This document shows positions 44,378-52,811 of a stretch of 64,000 bases of DNA, one piece after another. The notes beneath the pieces are model-generated. The model ran no database searches. It was not told where the DNA came from and saw nothing but the letters and a program-made list of their open reading frames with translations. A program made the position numbers and the translations under genes. This stretch comes from Pseudomonas sp. MRSN 12121 (lineage in GTDB: Bacteria; Pseudomonadota; Gammaproteobacteria; Pseudomonadales; Pseudomonadaceae): assembly GCF_000931465.1 (NCBI RefSeq), contig NZ_CP010892.1:2751388-2815387 (forward strand). Reading direction: 5' to 3'. Position 1 is the first letter of the stretch, and each line of letters begins with the position of its first letter.

Positions 44378-45566
44378 ATGCGCTGGCGGCGGGCCCTGGC
44401 CGCGCGATGGGGCAGGCAGCTGATTGATTGCGTTCGTCTTGTTCTGGGCCCAGTTCCTGGTCGTCGGCAATCTCCTGATCATGCCGGTGTTATTGCTGGG
44501 CGTGCGTGATGGGCTTTCCCTGGACGCCGGGTCGATGGGGCTGCTGCTGGCGGCGTTTCCCTCGATGGCCTTGATCGGCAACCTGTTCGTCGGGCGGTTC
44601 ATCGATAAGGTCGGCCGGCCCCTGAGCCTGCAACTGGGGCTCTGCATGAGTGCGGCCTGCTTTCTTCTGATGTCCTTTGCCGAGAACGGCAGCGTCGCCA
44701 TTGTCGCGCGGGGCCTGACAGGCCTGTGCATGCCGCTGATAGGGGCGAGCCTGTATGCGGTGATCGCGGATGTGTATGCCGAGCAGGCGCGTCGGCGAGT
44801 CACCGCGCTGGTCAGCACTGGCGCTTCATTGGCGGGACTGGTGATTCTGCCGCTGGGAATAGGGTTTTCCACCGCCGCGAGATGGCATTACGTGTTTCTG
44901 GCGTTCGCCCTGGCCAGCCTTGGCCTGGGGGTGCTCAGCTACTTTTCCTACTATCGCCGCCATGCCCCCAGGCGAGCGCAGGCGGCCGGTGCCAGGCTAG
45001 GGGCCGCAAGGCTGTATCGGGAGGACGGGGTATTGCGCAGCTATGCCCTGTTGTACTGGTTGCAGGGCTTTGCCTATTTCGCCTTGATTTCATGGATGCC
45101 GTCCTATTTTCAACGGCTACTGGACGACGGCCAGTCGTCCGTGGCGCTGTTTTTCGGCGGCGCCGGGGCAGTGCTGGGGGCGTGGTGCCTGCCGGCGCTG
45201 GCGGGCCGGCGGGCGCCAACGTTCTACCTGGTGCTCGGTGTCAACGCCATCGCCATCCTGGGCCTTGCGGCGCCCGTCCCGGGCCTGTGGGCCGCCTGTG
45301 CCTGGTTCGTCTACAACGCCTGCCGCCAGTTGTTGTCCGCGCATATCCTCGCGGGGTCGAACGCGCATTGCGCCAATGCCGACCGCGGGACCTTGAACGC
45401 CACGTTGAACGTGGGATACCAGGCGGTGGGAGCCGTGGCCGCGTTCGTCGTCGCGCAACTGCCTTTCGTGGCCGGTTCCCTGTCGATCATTTGCCTCATG
45501 GCGACGCTGATGTTGTTGCCGGGCTTTTACTTTTATAAACGCCTCGGCCGTTCGCACGCGTTGTGA
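44378..45566 (+). CDS. MFS exporter with a possible frameshift near its 5' end
   Basis: Major facilitator, about 12 helices, likely exporting the cluster's product. The intact part reads from TTG 44424 (IAFVLFWAQFLVVGNLLIMPVLLLG ... GLLLAAFPSMALIGNLFVGRFIDKVGRPLSLQ, residues near the A motif) to the stop. However, ATG 44378, right after cysC's TGA, reads MRWRRALAARWGRQLI and then loses frame at 44421-44430, where TGAT is tandemly repeated. Removing one 4-bp unit joins it in frame to the transporter, giving a normal basic MFS N-terminus. Either a shortened TTG start is used or the gene is frameshifted. Coordinates span from the ancestral start. Confidence 0.75.
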
Positions 45567-45756
45567 AGCATGACGGCCCGCCCCGCGGAATCCGCGGCCG
45601 GCATCTGATATGCAGCGCCGCTCCTCAGCTAAGTCTTTGCTTCTGGTGAGTAATCCCGGACAATCGCGCCCCTGTTTCGGCGAGGGCTCTGTCTGTCGGG
45701 TATTCCGACGCGTCCTGGCCGAGTGGCAAATGACCGGAATGTGGAGATCCCACCGG

Positions 45757-47037
45757 ATGAATGATCAGGCCAACAGCGTTGATCAACGCTTTGAAGCGGC
45801 AGCCCCAGCGACCTTGAGCAGCTGGAATCGCCATGACACTACCTGGATGCTTGGGCTGTTCGGCACCGCCATCGGTGCCGGGACGCTGTTCCTGCCGATC
45901 AACGCTGGCCTGGGCGGCTTCTGGCCGCTGCTGGTGCTGGCGCTGCTGGCCTTCCCGATGACCTTCTTCGCCCACCGTGGCCTGACCCGCTTCGTGCTCT
46001 CCGGACGCGACGGCGCGGACATCACCGACGTGGTGGAAGAGCATTTCGGGATCAAGGCCGGCGCCCTGATCACCTTGCTCTACTTCTTCGCCATCTTCCC
46101 GATCCTGCTGATCTACAGCGTGGCCCTGACCAACACCGTGGGCAGCTTCATGGAGCACCAGCTGCACATCATGCCGCCGCCGCGCGCCGTGCTGTCGCTG
46201 GTGCTGATCCTCGGCCTGCTGACCGTGATCCGGTACGGCGAGCAGGTGATCGTCAAGGCCATGAGCCTGATGGTCTACCCATTCATCGTCGCCTTGCTGT
46301 TCCTCGCGCTGTTCCTGGTGCCCCACTGGAACGGCGGCATCCTCAGCACCGCCGGCGACGTGCCGGCGCCTTCGGCCTTCCTGCACACCCTGTGGCTGGC
46401 GATCCCGGTCATGGTGTTCTCGTTCAACCATTCGCCGATCATCTCGGCCTTTGCCGTGGACCAGAAGCGCCGCTATGGCCAGCACGCCGAACAGCGCAGC
46501 TCGCAGATCCTGTGCCGCGCCCACCTGCTGATGGTGGTGATGGTGCTGTTCTTCGTCTTCAGCTGCGTGCTGACCCTGTCGCCGGCGCAACTGGCCGAAG
46601 CCAAGGCGCAGAACCTGTCGATCCTGTCGTACCTGGCCAACCATTTCAGCAACCCGACCATCGCGTTCGCCGCGCCGCTGATTGCCTTCGTGGCCATCGC
46701 CAAGTCGTTCCTGGGCCACTACATCGGCGCCAGCGAAGGCCTCAAGGGGCTGATCGTGAAGAGCGGCCGCCGTCCGAGTGCCAAGGCCCTGGACCGCATG
46801 ACCGCAGCCTTCATGCTGGTGGTGTGCTGGATCGTCGCCACGCTCAACCCTAGCATCCTGGGCATGATCGAGACCATGGGCGGCCCGGTCATCGCCGCCA
46901 TCCTGTTCCTGATGCCGATGTATGCCATCCGCAAGGTGCCGGCCATGGCCCGCTATCGCGGCCAGGCCTCCAACGTGTTCGTCACCCTGGTCGGCCTGGT
47001 GGCCATCAGCGCGCTGGTCTACTCGCTGAGCATCTGA
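45757..47037 (+). CDS. Serine/threonine-type proton symporter (SdaC/TdcC, HAAAP family)
   Basis: Inner-membrane amino acid uptake protein of 426 residues with about 11 helices. Family pattern: WMLGLFGTAIGAGTLFLPINAGLGGFWPLLVLALLAFPMTFFAHRGLTRFVLSG at the start, AIPVMVFSFNHSPIISAF near residue 215 and AFVAIAKSFLGHYIGASEGLKGL near residue 325. The same family transports serine, threonine and tryptophan; serine is most likely. ATG 45757 follows GGAG. A GC-rich hairpin (CCGCGG-AAT-CCGCGG) lies between the MFS gene and this one. Its last 19 bp overlap the convergent luxI-type gene. Confidence 0.88.
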   Translation: MNDQANSVDQRFEAAAPATLSSWNRHDTTWMLGLFGTAIGAGTLFLPINAGLGGFWPLLVLALLAFPMTFFAHRGLTRFVLSGRDGADITDVVEEHFGIKAGALITLLYFFAIFPILLIYSVALTNTVGSFMEHQLHIMPPPRAVLSLVLILGLLTVIRYGEQVIVKAMSLMVYPFIVALLFLALFLVPHWNGGILSTAGDVPAPSAFLHTLWLAIPVMVFSFNHSPIISAFAVDQKRRYGQHAEQRSSQILCRAHLLMVVMVLFFVFSCVLTLSPAQLAEAKAQNLSILSYLANHFSNPTIAFAAPLIAFVAIAKSFLGHYIGASEGLKGLIVKSGRRPSAKALDRMTAAFMLVVCWIVATLNPSILGMIETMGGPVIAAILFLMPMYAIRKVPAMARYRGQASNVFVTLVGLVAISALVYSLSI

Positions 47038-47678
47038 CCCATCGCCAGCCCGTCGCCCCTGGACGACGGGCTGCTCCCCAGGATTGCCCGCTCGGGCAAC
47101 GCCACGGCCGCCGACTGCGCATGGAGCGCGGCGCGGCCGTTTTTCTGAAAGGCGGCAAAATCCAGGGCCAGCAACCAGTCGCGCTCGACCCGCTGCGGCT
47201 GGCCCAGCCGGCTCAGGGCCACGCCGTGGCGCAGGAAATAACGCTCCAGTGCTGGCGTAGTCACCGCCACCACCGAATTCGCGCCCAGGCTCCAGGCCGT
47301 GTGCAGGGTGTGCCAGAACACCCGCATCGGCAGCGTGCCGCCTTCCAGGGCGGAGGCGGCGAAGCGCGAGATCTCCCAGGTGTCGTCCTGGCGCGGCAGG
47401 GGCCGGTCGCAGAGAAAGCCGAATACTTCGGACAGCAGGTAGGGTTCGGTGGTGGGTAGCAGCCGCGCGCAGCCGTGGATCCGTTGTGCGTCGTCCAGCG
47501 CCAGGGTGTAGCGAGTGCCAGGGTGGTCGAACTGGTCGCTCTCGTAGCCGGGGCGGCCGCCGCCGACGGGCAGTTGCCAGCCCAACTGCTCGACGAAGAC
47601 CGCATGCCGATAGCGGCCGAGGTCGTCGCGCAACGCCGGCGAAAGCTGGCGCTCATGCCGGGAAATCAGGTGGATCAT
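47019..47678 (-). CDS. Acyl-homoserine-lactone synthase (LuxI family)
   Basis: Makes an N-acyl homoserine lactone signal from SAM and an acyl carrier protein donor. The 219 residues show LuxI invariants: Arg in YRHAVFVEQLGWQLP, Trp in LGW, Asp pairs in ESDQFDHPGTRYTLALDD, Arg in GCARLLPTTEPYLLSEVF, and Glu-Arg in TWEISRFAASALEG. LGANSVVAVTTPALERYFLRHGVALSRLG is the GNAT-like core. It follows the LuxR gene by 30 bp on the same strand. The acyl chain cannot be predicted from these residues. It resembles LuxI copies of P. chlororaphis-type strains, but no symbol is assigned. Confidence 0.9.
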   Translation of the reverse strand: MIHLISRHERQLSPALRDDLGRYRHAVFVEQLGWQLPVGGGRPGYESDQFDHPGTRYTLALDDAQRIHGCARLLPTTEPYLLSEVFGFLCDRPLPRQDDTWEISRFAASALEGGTLPMRVFWHTLHTAWSLGANSVVAVTTPALERYFLRHGVALSRLGQPQRVERDWLLALDFAAFQKNGRAALHAQSAAVALPERAILGSSPSSRGDGLAMGQMLSE

Positions 47679-47708
47679 GGGGCGATATCCTTATCGTCTC
47701 GGGTGGCG

Positions 47709-48434
47709 TCAGATCAGCCTCAGCACGGCGGCATAGGCCGCGGCCAGGGTCTTGTTGGTGGCGCCGAATTTCTTCTGGATGACCTTGAGGTGGAAGTTCA
47801 CGGTATTCACCGAAATGCCCAGGATCAGGGCGATCTCCCCGGAACTCTTGCCGTCGGCCGTCCATTGCAGGATTTCCCGCTCCCGCGGGCTGAGCTCCAG
47901 GGGCTCGACCTGGCTGCTGGGATGCCCGAGCTCGCCGAGCCGCTGGATCACCAGCTCGATGATGCAGCGCAGGCGCAGGCGGATCTCCTCCCGTTCCACG
48001 AGGCTGATCGCGCCGCTTTCCCGGGCCACCGACAGCAGGCTCAGGCCGCCGTCGGGGGTGCGGATGGGCAGCGTGGCACCGACCCGCAGCCCCCATTCCC
48101 GGGCCTCGCCCCAGAGCAGAGAGCCCTTGCCGAACAGGGTGTCGTTCCAGATCACCATTTCGGCGGAGCGCAGGCCATTGAGAATCGCCGGGTCGATCGC
48201 GGCGTAGTTCTGTTGCTGGTAGCGCTCCATCCAGGGTTGCGGATAAGAGCTGTAGATTTCGGTCTTGGGACGGGTAAAGGGGATCGAATGCCGGACGCCA
48301 TAAGCGTAGAAATCGAATCCCAGTTGCCGGACTTCCCGTTCCAGCAGCGCAAATACCTGTGCGCTTTCCTGTTGCGTGAGCATCTTCATGCGCAGGTCGT
48401 TCCACCAGTGCATGAAATCCTGTTGCTTCTCCAT
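47709..48434 (-). CDS. LuxR-family quorum-sensing regulator
   Basis: Signal-binding transcription activator of 241 residues. The N-terminal autoinducer domain carries conserved Trp and Tyr in YPQPWMERYQQQNYAAIDPAIL, Asp in IDP, Trp in MVIWNDTLFG and EWGLRVGATLPIRTPDGGLSLLSVAR. The C-terminal HTH is LSPREREILQWTADGKSSGEIALILGISVNTVNFHLKVIQKKFGATNK. It is upstream of luxI in the same operon. ATG 48434 (MEKQQDFMHWW) is preferred to a longer frame. A perfect lux box lies 573 bp upstream, so autoinduction is likely. Confidence 0.92.
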   Translation of the reverse strand: MEKQQDFMHWWNDLRMKMLTQQESAQVFALLEREVRQLGFDFYAYGVRHSIPFTRPKTEIYSSYPQPWMERYQQQNYAAIDPAILNGLRSAEMVIWNDTLFGKGSLLWGEAREWGLRVGATLPIRTPDGGLSLLSVARESGAISLVEREEIRLRLRCIIELVIQRLGELGHPSSQVEPLELSPREREILQWTADGKSSGEIALILGISVNTVNFHLKVIQKKFGATNKTLAAAYAAVLRLI

Positions 48435-48505
48435 GGCGCATGCCTTGATTCCTTGCACGGCAGGGAATCTAGCCCAGGGCAATGCGCTGTCAATATCCCA
48501 CAGTC

Positions 48506-48721
48506 TCATGGGAAACCCCGCCAGCGCTCTGGCCCGGCGTTCTTCGCCAGGCTCGCCGGGCCAGGCGCCGACAAATGGGCGGGTTGCGGCCCGGGATGGC
48601 CGGCACGGCCGGATGCGGCCTGCGGCAATGTGTCACGGCCGGGGCTGGGCTGCGCCAGGTGGGGCCTGGGGCGATAACCGGGAGGACGTCCCCCGGCGAA
48701 GCCGATGGTGTTCAGGTGCAT
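48506..48721 (-). CDS. Candidate small gene in the LuxR leader
   Basis: A 71-codon frame starting MHLNTIGFAGGRPPGYRP behind a strong AAGGAAGAGTC ribosome site, 72 bp before luxR and in the same direction. The rest is Pro/Gly/Arg/Ala-rich (RPRPHLAQPSPGRD; HPGPQPAHLSAPGP) with no clear fold, which may simply reflect GC-rich DNA. It could be a small quorum-related protein, a leader peptide for luxR, or noise; the ribosome site and position are the only support. Confidence 0.35.
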   Translation of the reverse strand: MHLNTIGFAGGRPPGYRPRPHLAQPSPGRDTLPQAASGRAGHPGPQPAHLSAPGPASLAKNAGPERWRGFP

Positions 48722-48977
48722 GACTCTTCCTTGAGTATTCGGGTGGTCGCCGGCCACAGGGACGGCAGCGCGCCGAGGGCAGGGTGGCCCCTGTGTGGCG
48801 GCAACAGGGCAAAGGGCTGCTCGACAACCAGGATCTGGCGGGCGGGCGCGGGGTGTTTTCTAGATTGTCTGGGTGTTTGCAGCGATGAACCCGGGCTGGC
48901 AAGTGCCGTCCCAAGGCTGTGGAGCAGGCAGCGTCAAAGGCTCGAACGAGCATCCGGCGCTGTTGGCAGTCAGGTGT
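48722..48977. other. Leader between lux box promoter and the candidate small gene
   Basis: No gene could be supported in this stretch. It is GC-rich, with several spurious minus-strand frames, and would be the 5' untranslated region of the quorum-sensing transcript if the predicted promoter is right. Confidence 0.4.
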
Positions 48978-49022
48978 TTTTTAGCAGGGGCAGGGTGGGT
49001 CGACAACTACCAGATCTGGTAG
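48978..49022 (-). promoter_or_regulatory. Lux box and promoter of the luxR-luxI operon
   Basis: CTACCAGATCTGGTAG (49007-49022) is a perfect 16-bp palindrome of the lux/phz type. On the minus strand a -10-like TAAAAA lies at 48983-48978, placing the box centre near -43, the classic activator position. The plus strand has no -10 at that distance, so it points to luxR, which starts 573 bp away. Confidence 0.8.
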
Positions 49023-49076
49023 GAGGAAAAACTGGCGCTGGCCGCCGGCATCGACTAGCGGCATGGATGCGGGCAT

Positions 49077-49113
49077 AAAAAAAACGCCGCGTATCGTCGT
49101 GGGATACGCGGCG
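49077..49113 (-). terminator. Intrinsic terminator of acnB
   Basis: CGCCGCGTATC (49085-49095) pairs with GATACGCGGCG (49103-49113) in a perfect 11-bp stem with a 7-nt loop; eight A on the left are the U-tract on the minus strand. It ends acnB 21 bp after its stop. Confidence 0.93.
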
Positions 49114-49133
49114 TCCTTCATTGCCTTGCAGCC

Positions 49134-51743
49134 TTAGGCTTGCACCACCGGAATCTTCGCGTTGGCGGCAGCCTCACGGAACTCGGCGATCTGGTCGAAG
49201 CTCAGGTAGCGGTACACGTCCGCTGCCATGCTGTCGATCTTGCCGGCGTATTCCATGTACTCCTCGACGGTCGGCAGGCGACCCAGGATGGACGCTACGG
49301 ACGCCAGCTCGGCCGAGGCCAGGTAGACGTTCGCGCCGTCGCCCAGACGGTTCGGGAAGTTACGGGTCGAGGTCGATACCACGGTGGAGTTCGGTTCGAC
49401 GCGTGCCTGGTTACCCATGCACAGCGAGCAGCCCGGCATTTCCATGCGCGCGCCAGCCTTGCCGTAGATGCCGTAGTAGCCTTCCTCGGTCAGCTGGTGA
49501 GCGTCCATCTTGGTTGGCGGCGACAGCCACAGGCGGGTTGGCAGCTGGCCCTTGACCTGGTCCAGCAGCTTGCCGGCAGCGCGGAAGTGCCCGATGTTGG
49601 TCATGCAGGAACCGATGAACACCTCGTTGATCTTCTCGCCAGCGACGCTGGAGAGCAGGCGGGCGTCGTCCGGGTCGTTCGGCGCGCAGAGCACAGGCTC
49701 CTTGACGTCGGCCAGGTCGATCTCGATGACTTCGGCGTACTCGGCGTCCTTGTCGGCTTCCAGCAGCTCGGGGTTGGCCAGCCAGGCTTCCATGGCTTGC
49801 GCGCGACGTTCCAGGGTACGGGCATCGCCGTAGCCTTCGCCGATCATCCAGCGCAGCAGGGTGATGTTCGATTGCAGGTATTCGGCGATCGACTCTTTGG
49901 ACAGCTTGATGGTGCAACCGGCAGCCGAACGTTCGGCCGAGGCGTCGGACAGTTCGAAGGCTTGCTCGACGGTCAGGGTTTCCAGACCTTCGATCTCCAG
50001 GATGCGGCCGGAGAAGGCGTTCTTCTTGCCTTTCTTCTCGACGGTCAGCAGGCCTTTCTGGATCGCGTAGTAAGGGATGGCGTGGACCAGGTCACGCAGG
50101 GTGACGCCAGGCTGCAGCTTGCCCTTGAAGCGGACCAGGATCGATTCCGGCATGTCCAGCGGCATGACGCCGGTGGCGGCGGCGAAGGCCACCAGGCCGG
50201 AACCGGCCGGGAACGAGATACCGATCGGGAAACGGGTGTGGGAGTCGCCACCGGTGCCGACGGTGTCCGGCAGCAGCATGCGGTTCAGCCAGCTGTGGAT
50301 GATGCCGTCGCCCGGACGCAGGGACACGCCGCCACGGGTCATGATGAAGTCGGGCAGGGTGTGGTGGGTGGTGACGTCGATCGGCTTCGGATAGGCCGCG
50401 GTGTGGCAGAAGGACTGCATCACCAGGTCGGCGGAGAAGCCCAGGCATGCCAGGTCTTTCAGCTCGTCGCGGGTCATCGGGCCAGTGGTGTCCTGGGAGC
50501 CGACGGTGGTCATCTTCGGTTCGCAGTAGGTGCCAGGGCGCACGCCTTTGCCTTGCGGCAGGCCGCAGGCCTTGCCGACCATCTTCTGTGCCAGGGTGTA
50601 GCCCTTGCCGGTGTCGACAGGCGCTTCAGGCAGCTTGAACAGGTCGGTTGGGCCCAGGCCCAGCTCGGCACGGGCTTTCTCGGTCAGGCCACGGCCGACG
50701 ATCAGCGGGATACGGCCGCCAGCGCGGACTTCGTCGAGCAGCACCGGGGTCTTCAGTTCGAAGGTGGTGATGACCTCGTCGCTGCCGTGCTTGCAGACCT
50801 TGCCAGCGTGCGGGTAGACGTCGATCACATCGCCCATGTTCAGGTTCGAGACATCGAACTCGATCGGCAGGGCGCCGGCGTCTTCCATGGTGTTGTAGAA
50901 GATCGGGGCGATCTTCGAGCCGAAGCAGAAGCCGCCGGCGCGCTTGTTCGGCACGTACGGGATGTCGTCGCCGAAGAACCACAGCACCGAGTTGGTCGCG
51001 GATTTACGCGAGGAACCGGTACCGACCACGTCACCGACGTAGGCCACCGGGAAACCCTTGGCCTTGACTTCTTCGATCTGCTTGAGCGGGCCGATGGCGC
51101 CTTGCTGCTCGGGCACGATGCCGTCGCGGGCCATTTTCAGCATGGCCAGGGCGTGCAGCGGGATGTCGGGGCGCGACCAGGCGTCCGGGGCAGGGGACAG
51201 GTCGTCGGTGTTGGTTTCGCCAGGGACCTTGAACACGGTCAGGCTGTACTTGTCGGCGATGGCGGGCTTGTTGGTGAACCACTCGCCGGCGGCCCAGGAT
51301 TCCAGCACGGCCTTGGCGTGGACATTGCCCGCCTTGGCTTTTTCCGCAACGTCGTGGAAGGCATCGAACATCAGCAGGGTGTGCTTGAGCTGTTCGGCGG
51401 CGACGGCGGCCAGCTCGGTGTTGTCCAGCAGCTCGACCAGGGTGGCGATGTTGTAGCCGCCCTGCATGGTGCCCAGCAGCTCGACGGCGCGTTTCTTGTC
51501 GATCAGCGGCGAAGTGGCGTCGCCCTTGGCGACGGCGGACAGGAAGCCGGCCTTGACGTAGGCGGCTTCGTCGACTCCTGGCGGAACGCGGTTGGTGATC
51601 AGGTCAACGAGGAAGGCTTCTTCGCCAGCGGGGGGATTCTTCAGCAGCTCGACCAGGCCTGCAGTTTGTTCGGCGTTTAGCGGCTGGGGAACGATACCCA
51701 GGGCTGCACGCTCTTCGATATGTTTGCGGTAGGCTTCAAGCAC
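49134..51743 (-). CDS. acnB: Aconitate hydratase B
   Basis: TCA-cycle [4Fe-4S] enzyme interconverting citrate and isocitrate. The 869 residues begin [35 protein letters not shown], the HEAT-like AcnB domain. Then come the swivel domain ([48 protein letters not shown]) and the catalytic domain with cluster cysteines in [23 protein letters not shown] and [27 protein letters not shown] and [12 protein letters not shown] hold active-site residues. It starts at GTG 51743, as the sequence MLEAYRK requires, after GAGGG. Full length, no damage. A long structured leader lies upstream. Confidence 0.97.
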   Translation of the reverse strand: MLEAYRKHIEERAALGIVPQPLNAEQTAGLVELLKNPPAGEEAFLVDLITNRVPPGVDEAAYVKAGFLSAVAKGDATSPLIDKKRAVELLGTMQGGYNIATLVELLDNTELAAVAAEQLKHTLLMFDAFHDVAEKAKAGNVHAKAVLESWAAGEWFTNKPAIADKYSLTVFKVPGETNTDDLSPAPDAWSRPDIPLHALAMLKMARDGIVPEQQGAIGPLKQIEEVKAKGFPVAYVGDVVGTGSSRKSATNSVLWFFGDDIPYVPNKRAGGFCFGSKIAPIFYNTMEDAGALPIEFDVSNLNMGDVIDVYPHAGKVCKHGSDEVITTFELKTPVLLDEVRAGGRIPLIVGRGLTEKARAELGLGPTDLFKLPEAPVDTGKGYTLAQKMVGKACGLPQGKGVRPGTYCEPKMTTVGSQDTTGPMTRDELKDLACLGFSADLVMQSFCHTAAYPKPIDVTTHHTLPDFIMTRGGVSLRPGDGIIHSWLNRMLLPDTVGTGGDSHTRFPIGISFPAGSGLVAFAAATGVMPLDMPESILVRFKGKLQPGVTLRDLVHAIPYYAIQKGLLTVEKKGKKNAFSGRILEIEGLETLTVEQAFELSDASAERSAAGCTIKLSKESIAEYLQSNITLLRWMIGEGYGDARTLERRAQAMEAWLANPELLEADKDAEYAEVIEIDLADVKEPVLCAPNDPDDARLLSSVAGEKINEVFIGSCMTNIGHFRAAGKLLDQVKGQLPTRLWLSPPTKMDAHQLTEEGYYGIYGKAGARMEMPGCSLCMGNQARVEPNSTVVSTSTRNFPNRLGDGANVYLASAELASVASILGRLPTVEEYMEYAGKIDSMAADVYRYLSFDQIAEFREAAANAKIPVVQA

Positions 51744-51862
51744 AGTATTACCCTCATCAGTGGTCCCAAATGGGTGTCCGGGACGCTCATCCCGAAATTG
51801 CCGTACTCATGCACCGCGTGACGTTATGCGTCGCTTGGCCAGAATTACCGACAATTCCTTAC

Positions 51863-52001
51863 AGAAGCTGCTTTCAAAGTTTTACGCCTGCAGAACGGGA
51901 GCTGATGAGGGTTGGCGCTGGGCTTTCCCCGCTGGAAAGACCCATCGCCAACACCGCTCTGAAGGAACGACTGTGCTCGTGACGCTTTGAAAACAGCTTC
52001 T
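51863..52001 (-). ncRNA. Structured leader RNA of acnB (candidate)
   Basis: Two complementary 17-base arms at 51863-51879 and 51985-52001 (AGAAGCTG...TTTCAAAG type) close a 139-bp domain. Only one position differs, and on the minus (acnB) strand it becomes a G-U pair; on the plus strand it is a C/A mismatch. Inside, GTTGGCG (minus 51952-51946) pairs with CGCCAAC (51917-51911), enclosing GGG/CCC and CTTTCC/GGAAAG. A predicted promoter is 25 bp upstream and acnB starts 120 bp downstream. Not matched to any family I know. Confidence 0.5.
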
Positions 52002-52032
52002 AACGGACATTGGCGCCTAAAAAGGCTGGCTG

Positions 52033-52061
52033 ATTCTACGGCAAAAAAAATTTAAAGGTAA
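52033..52061 (-). promoter_or_regulatory. Predicted sigma-70 promoter of acnB
   Basis: On the minus strand TTACCT (52061-52056), a 17-bp A/T-rich spacer and TAGAAT (52038-52033) give a good sigma-70 promoter. Transcription would start near 52026, leaving an untranslated leader of about 283 nt. Confidence 0.65.
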
Positions 52062-52253
52062 GACAGGCTCTATTGGACTTTGGTGGCGGGCCGTGTGGCT
52101 GGAACAACGTGCCCGAGGCAGGGCGCGGGCACCCGTCGCGGTCGCCGGCAAAGCCCGGCGCAGCCTGAGCCCCTGAAGTTTGAGGGGTGATGAATGCCGG
52201 ACAAAGGGCTAACATGCGGGCCTGTTTCGCTTTTGTCGTGTACTGCCCAACTT
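52062..52253. other. Remainder of the acnB/DUF1289 intergenic region
   Basis: GC-rich filler between divergent genes. It holds the presumed promoter of the DUF1289 gene near its right end (CTAACATGCGG region), without a confident -35/-10 pair. Overlapping short frames here have no ribosome sites. Confidence 0.4.
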
Positions 52254-52724
52254 ATGCCCAATCAGACGATCAAGACCCCTTGCGTGGGCCTCTGCTCCAC
52301 GGTCTACGGAGACCTGGTATGCCGTGGCTGCAAGCGTTTCCATCACGAAGTGATCCACTGGAACGGCTACAACGAGGAACAGAAGCAGGCGGTATGGCTG
52401 CGCCTCGAACAGCTGCTGGTGCAGGTGATGGCGGCCAAGCTGGAAGTCTTCGATCCCCAGCGGCTGCGCGGGCAGCTGGAGCAGCGCAAGATCCGCTTCG
52501 TGCCGCACCAGTCGGAGTATTGCTGGGCCTATCAACTGATCGCCCGCGGCGCGCGGGTGATCAACCAGCTGGAAGCCTACGGGATGGTGTTGCTGCCGGA
52601 GTTTCGCGATTGGGAGCTGCCGGAGCTGCGCGATGCCATCGATCGGGAGTTTTTCCTCCTGTCGGAAGCCCACTACCAGCGTTATATCGCCCCGGGGTTT
52701 CTCAAGGACGCCTTGGGCGGCTGA
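52254..52724 (+). CDS. DUF1289 domain protein
   Basis: A 156-residue cytoplasmic protein. The N-terminal cysteine-rich DUF1289 motif is complete: TPCVGLCSTVYGDLVCRGCKRFHHEVIHWNGYNEEQKQAVWLRL, residues 8-50, with CxxxC-x9-CxxC that probably binds a metal. The rest is helical (LVQVMAAKLEVFDPQRLRGQLEQRKIRFVPHQSEYCWAYQLIARG). DUF1289 proteins have been linked loosely to Fe-S or oxidoreductase functions, but nothing is settled. ATG 52254 starts the conserved part; 52194 is a longer frame without support. Confidence 0.88.
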   Translation: MPNQTIKTPCVGLCSTVYGDLVCRGCKRFHHEVIHWNGYNEEQKQAVWLRLEQLLVQVMAAKLEVFDPQRLRGQLEQRKIRFVPHQSEYCWAYQLIARGARVINQLEAYGMVLLPEFRDWELPELRDAIDREFFLLSEAHYQRYIAPGFLKDALGG

Positions 52725-52733
52725 GCCTTAAAA

Positions 52734-52789
52734 GCATCGCGGGCAAGCCTCGCTCCTTGTAGGAGCGAGGCTTGCCCGCGATGGCGTCC
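52734..52789. repeat. REP palindrome after the DUF1289 gene
   Basis: GCATCGCGGGCAAGCCTCGCTCC meets GGAGCGAGGCTTGCCCGCGATGG in a near-perfect inverted pair with only TTGTA between them, placed between convergent genes. Confidence 0.88.
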
Positions 52790-52811
52790 TGTTTATCGAC
52801 CCATCACTCGA

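Noticed and set aside
38347..45566. Lasso-peptide interpretation of the peptide, kinase and nucleotidyltransferase genes
   Set aside because: No B1/B2 protease or asparagine-synthetase-like C cyclase is present, and the peptide lacks the conserved leader Thr and an acidic ring residue pattern.
48633..48953. 106-codon minus-strand frame downstream of the lux box
   Set aside because: Arg/Pro/Cys-rich, no ribosome site and no family resemblance.
51760..51990. 76-codon frame in the acnB leader region, plus strand
   Set aside because: No ribosome site or family likeness, and it overlaps the predicted structured RNA.
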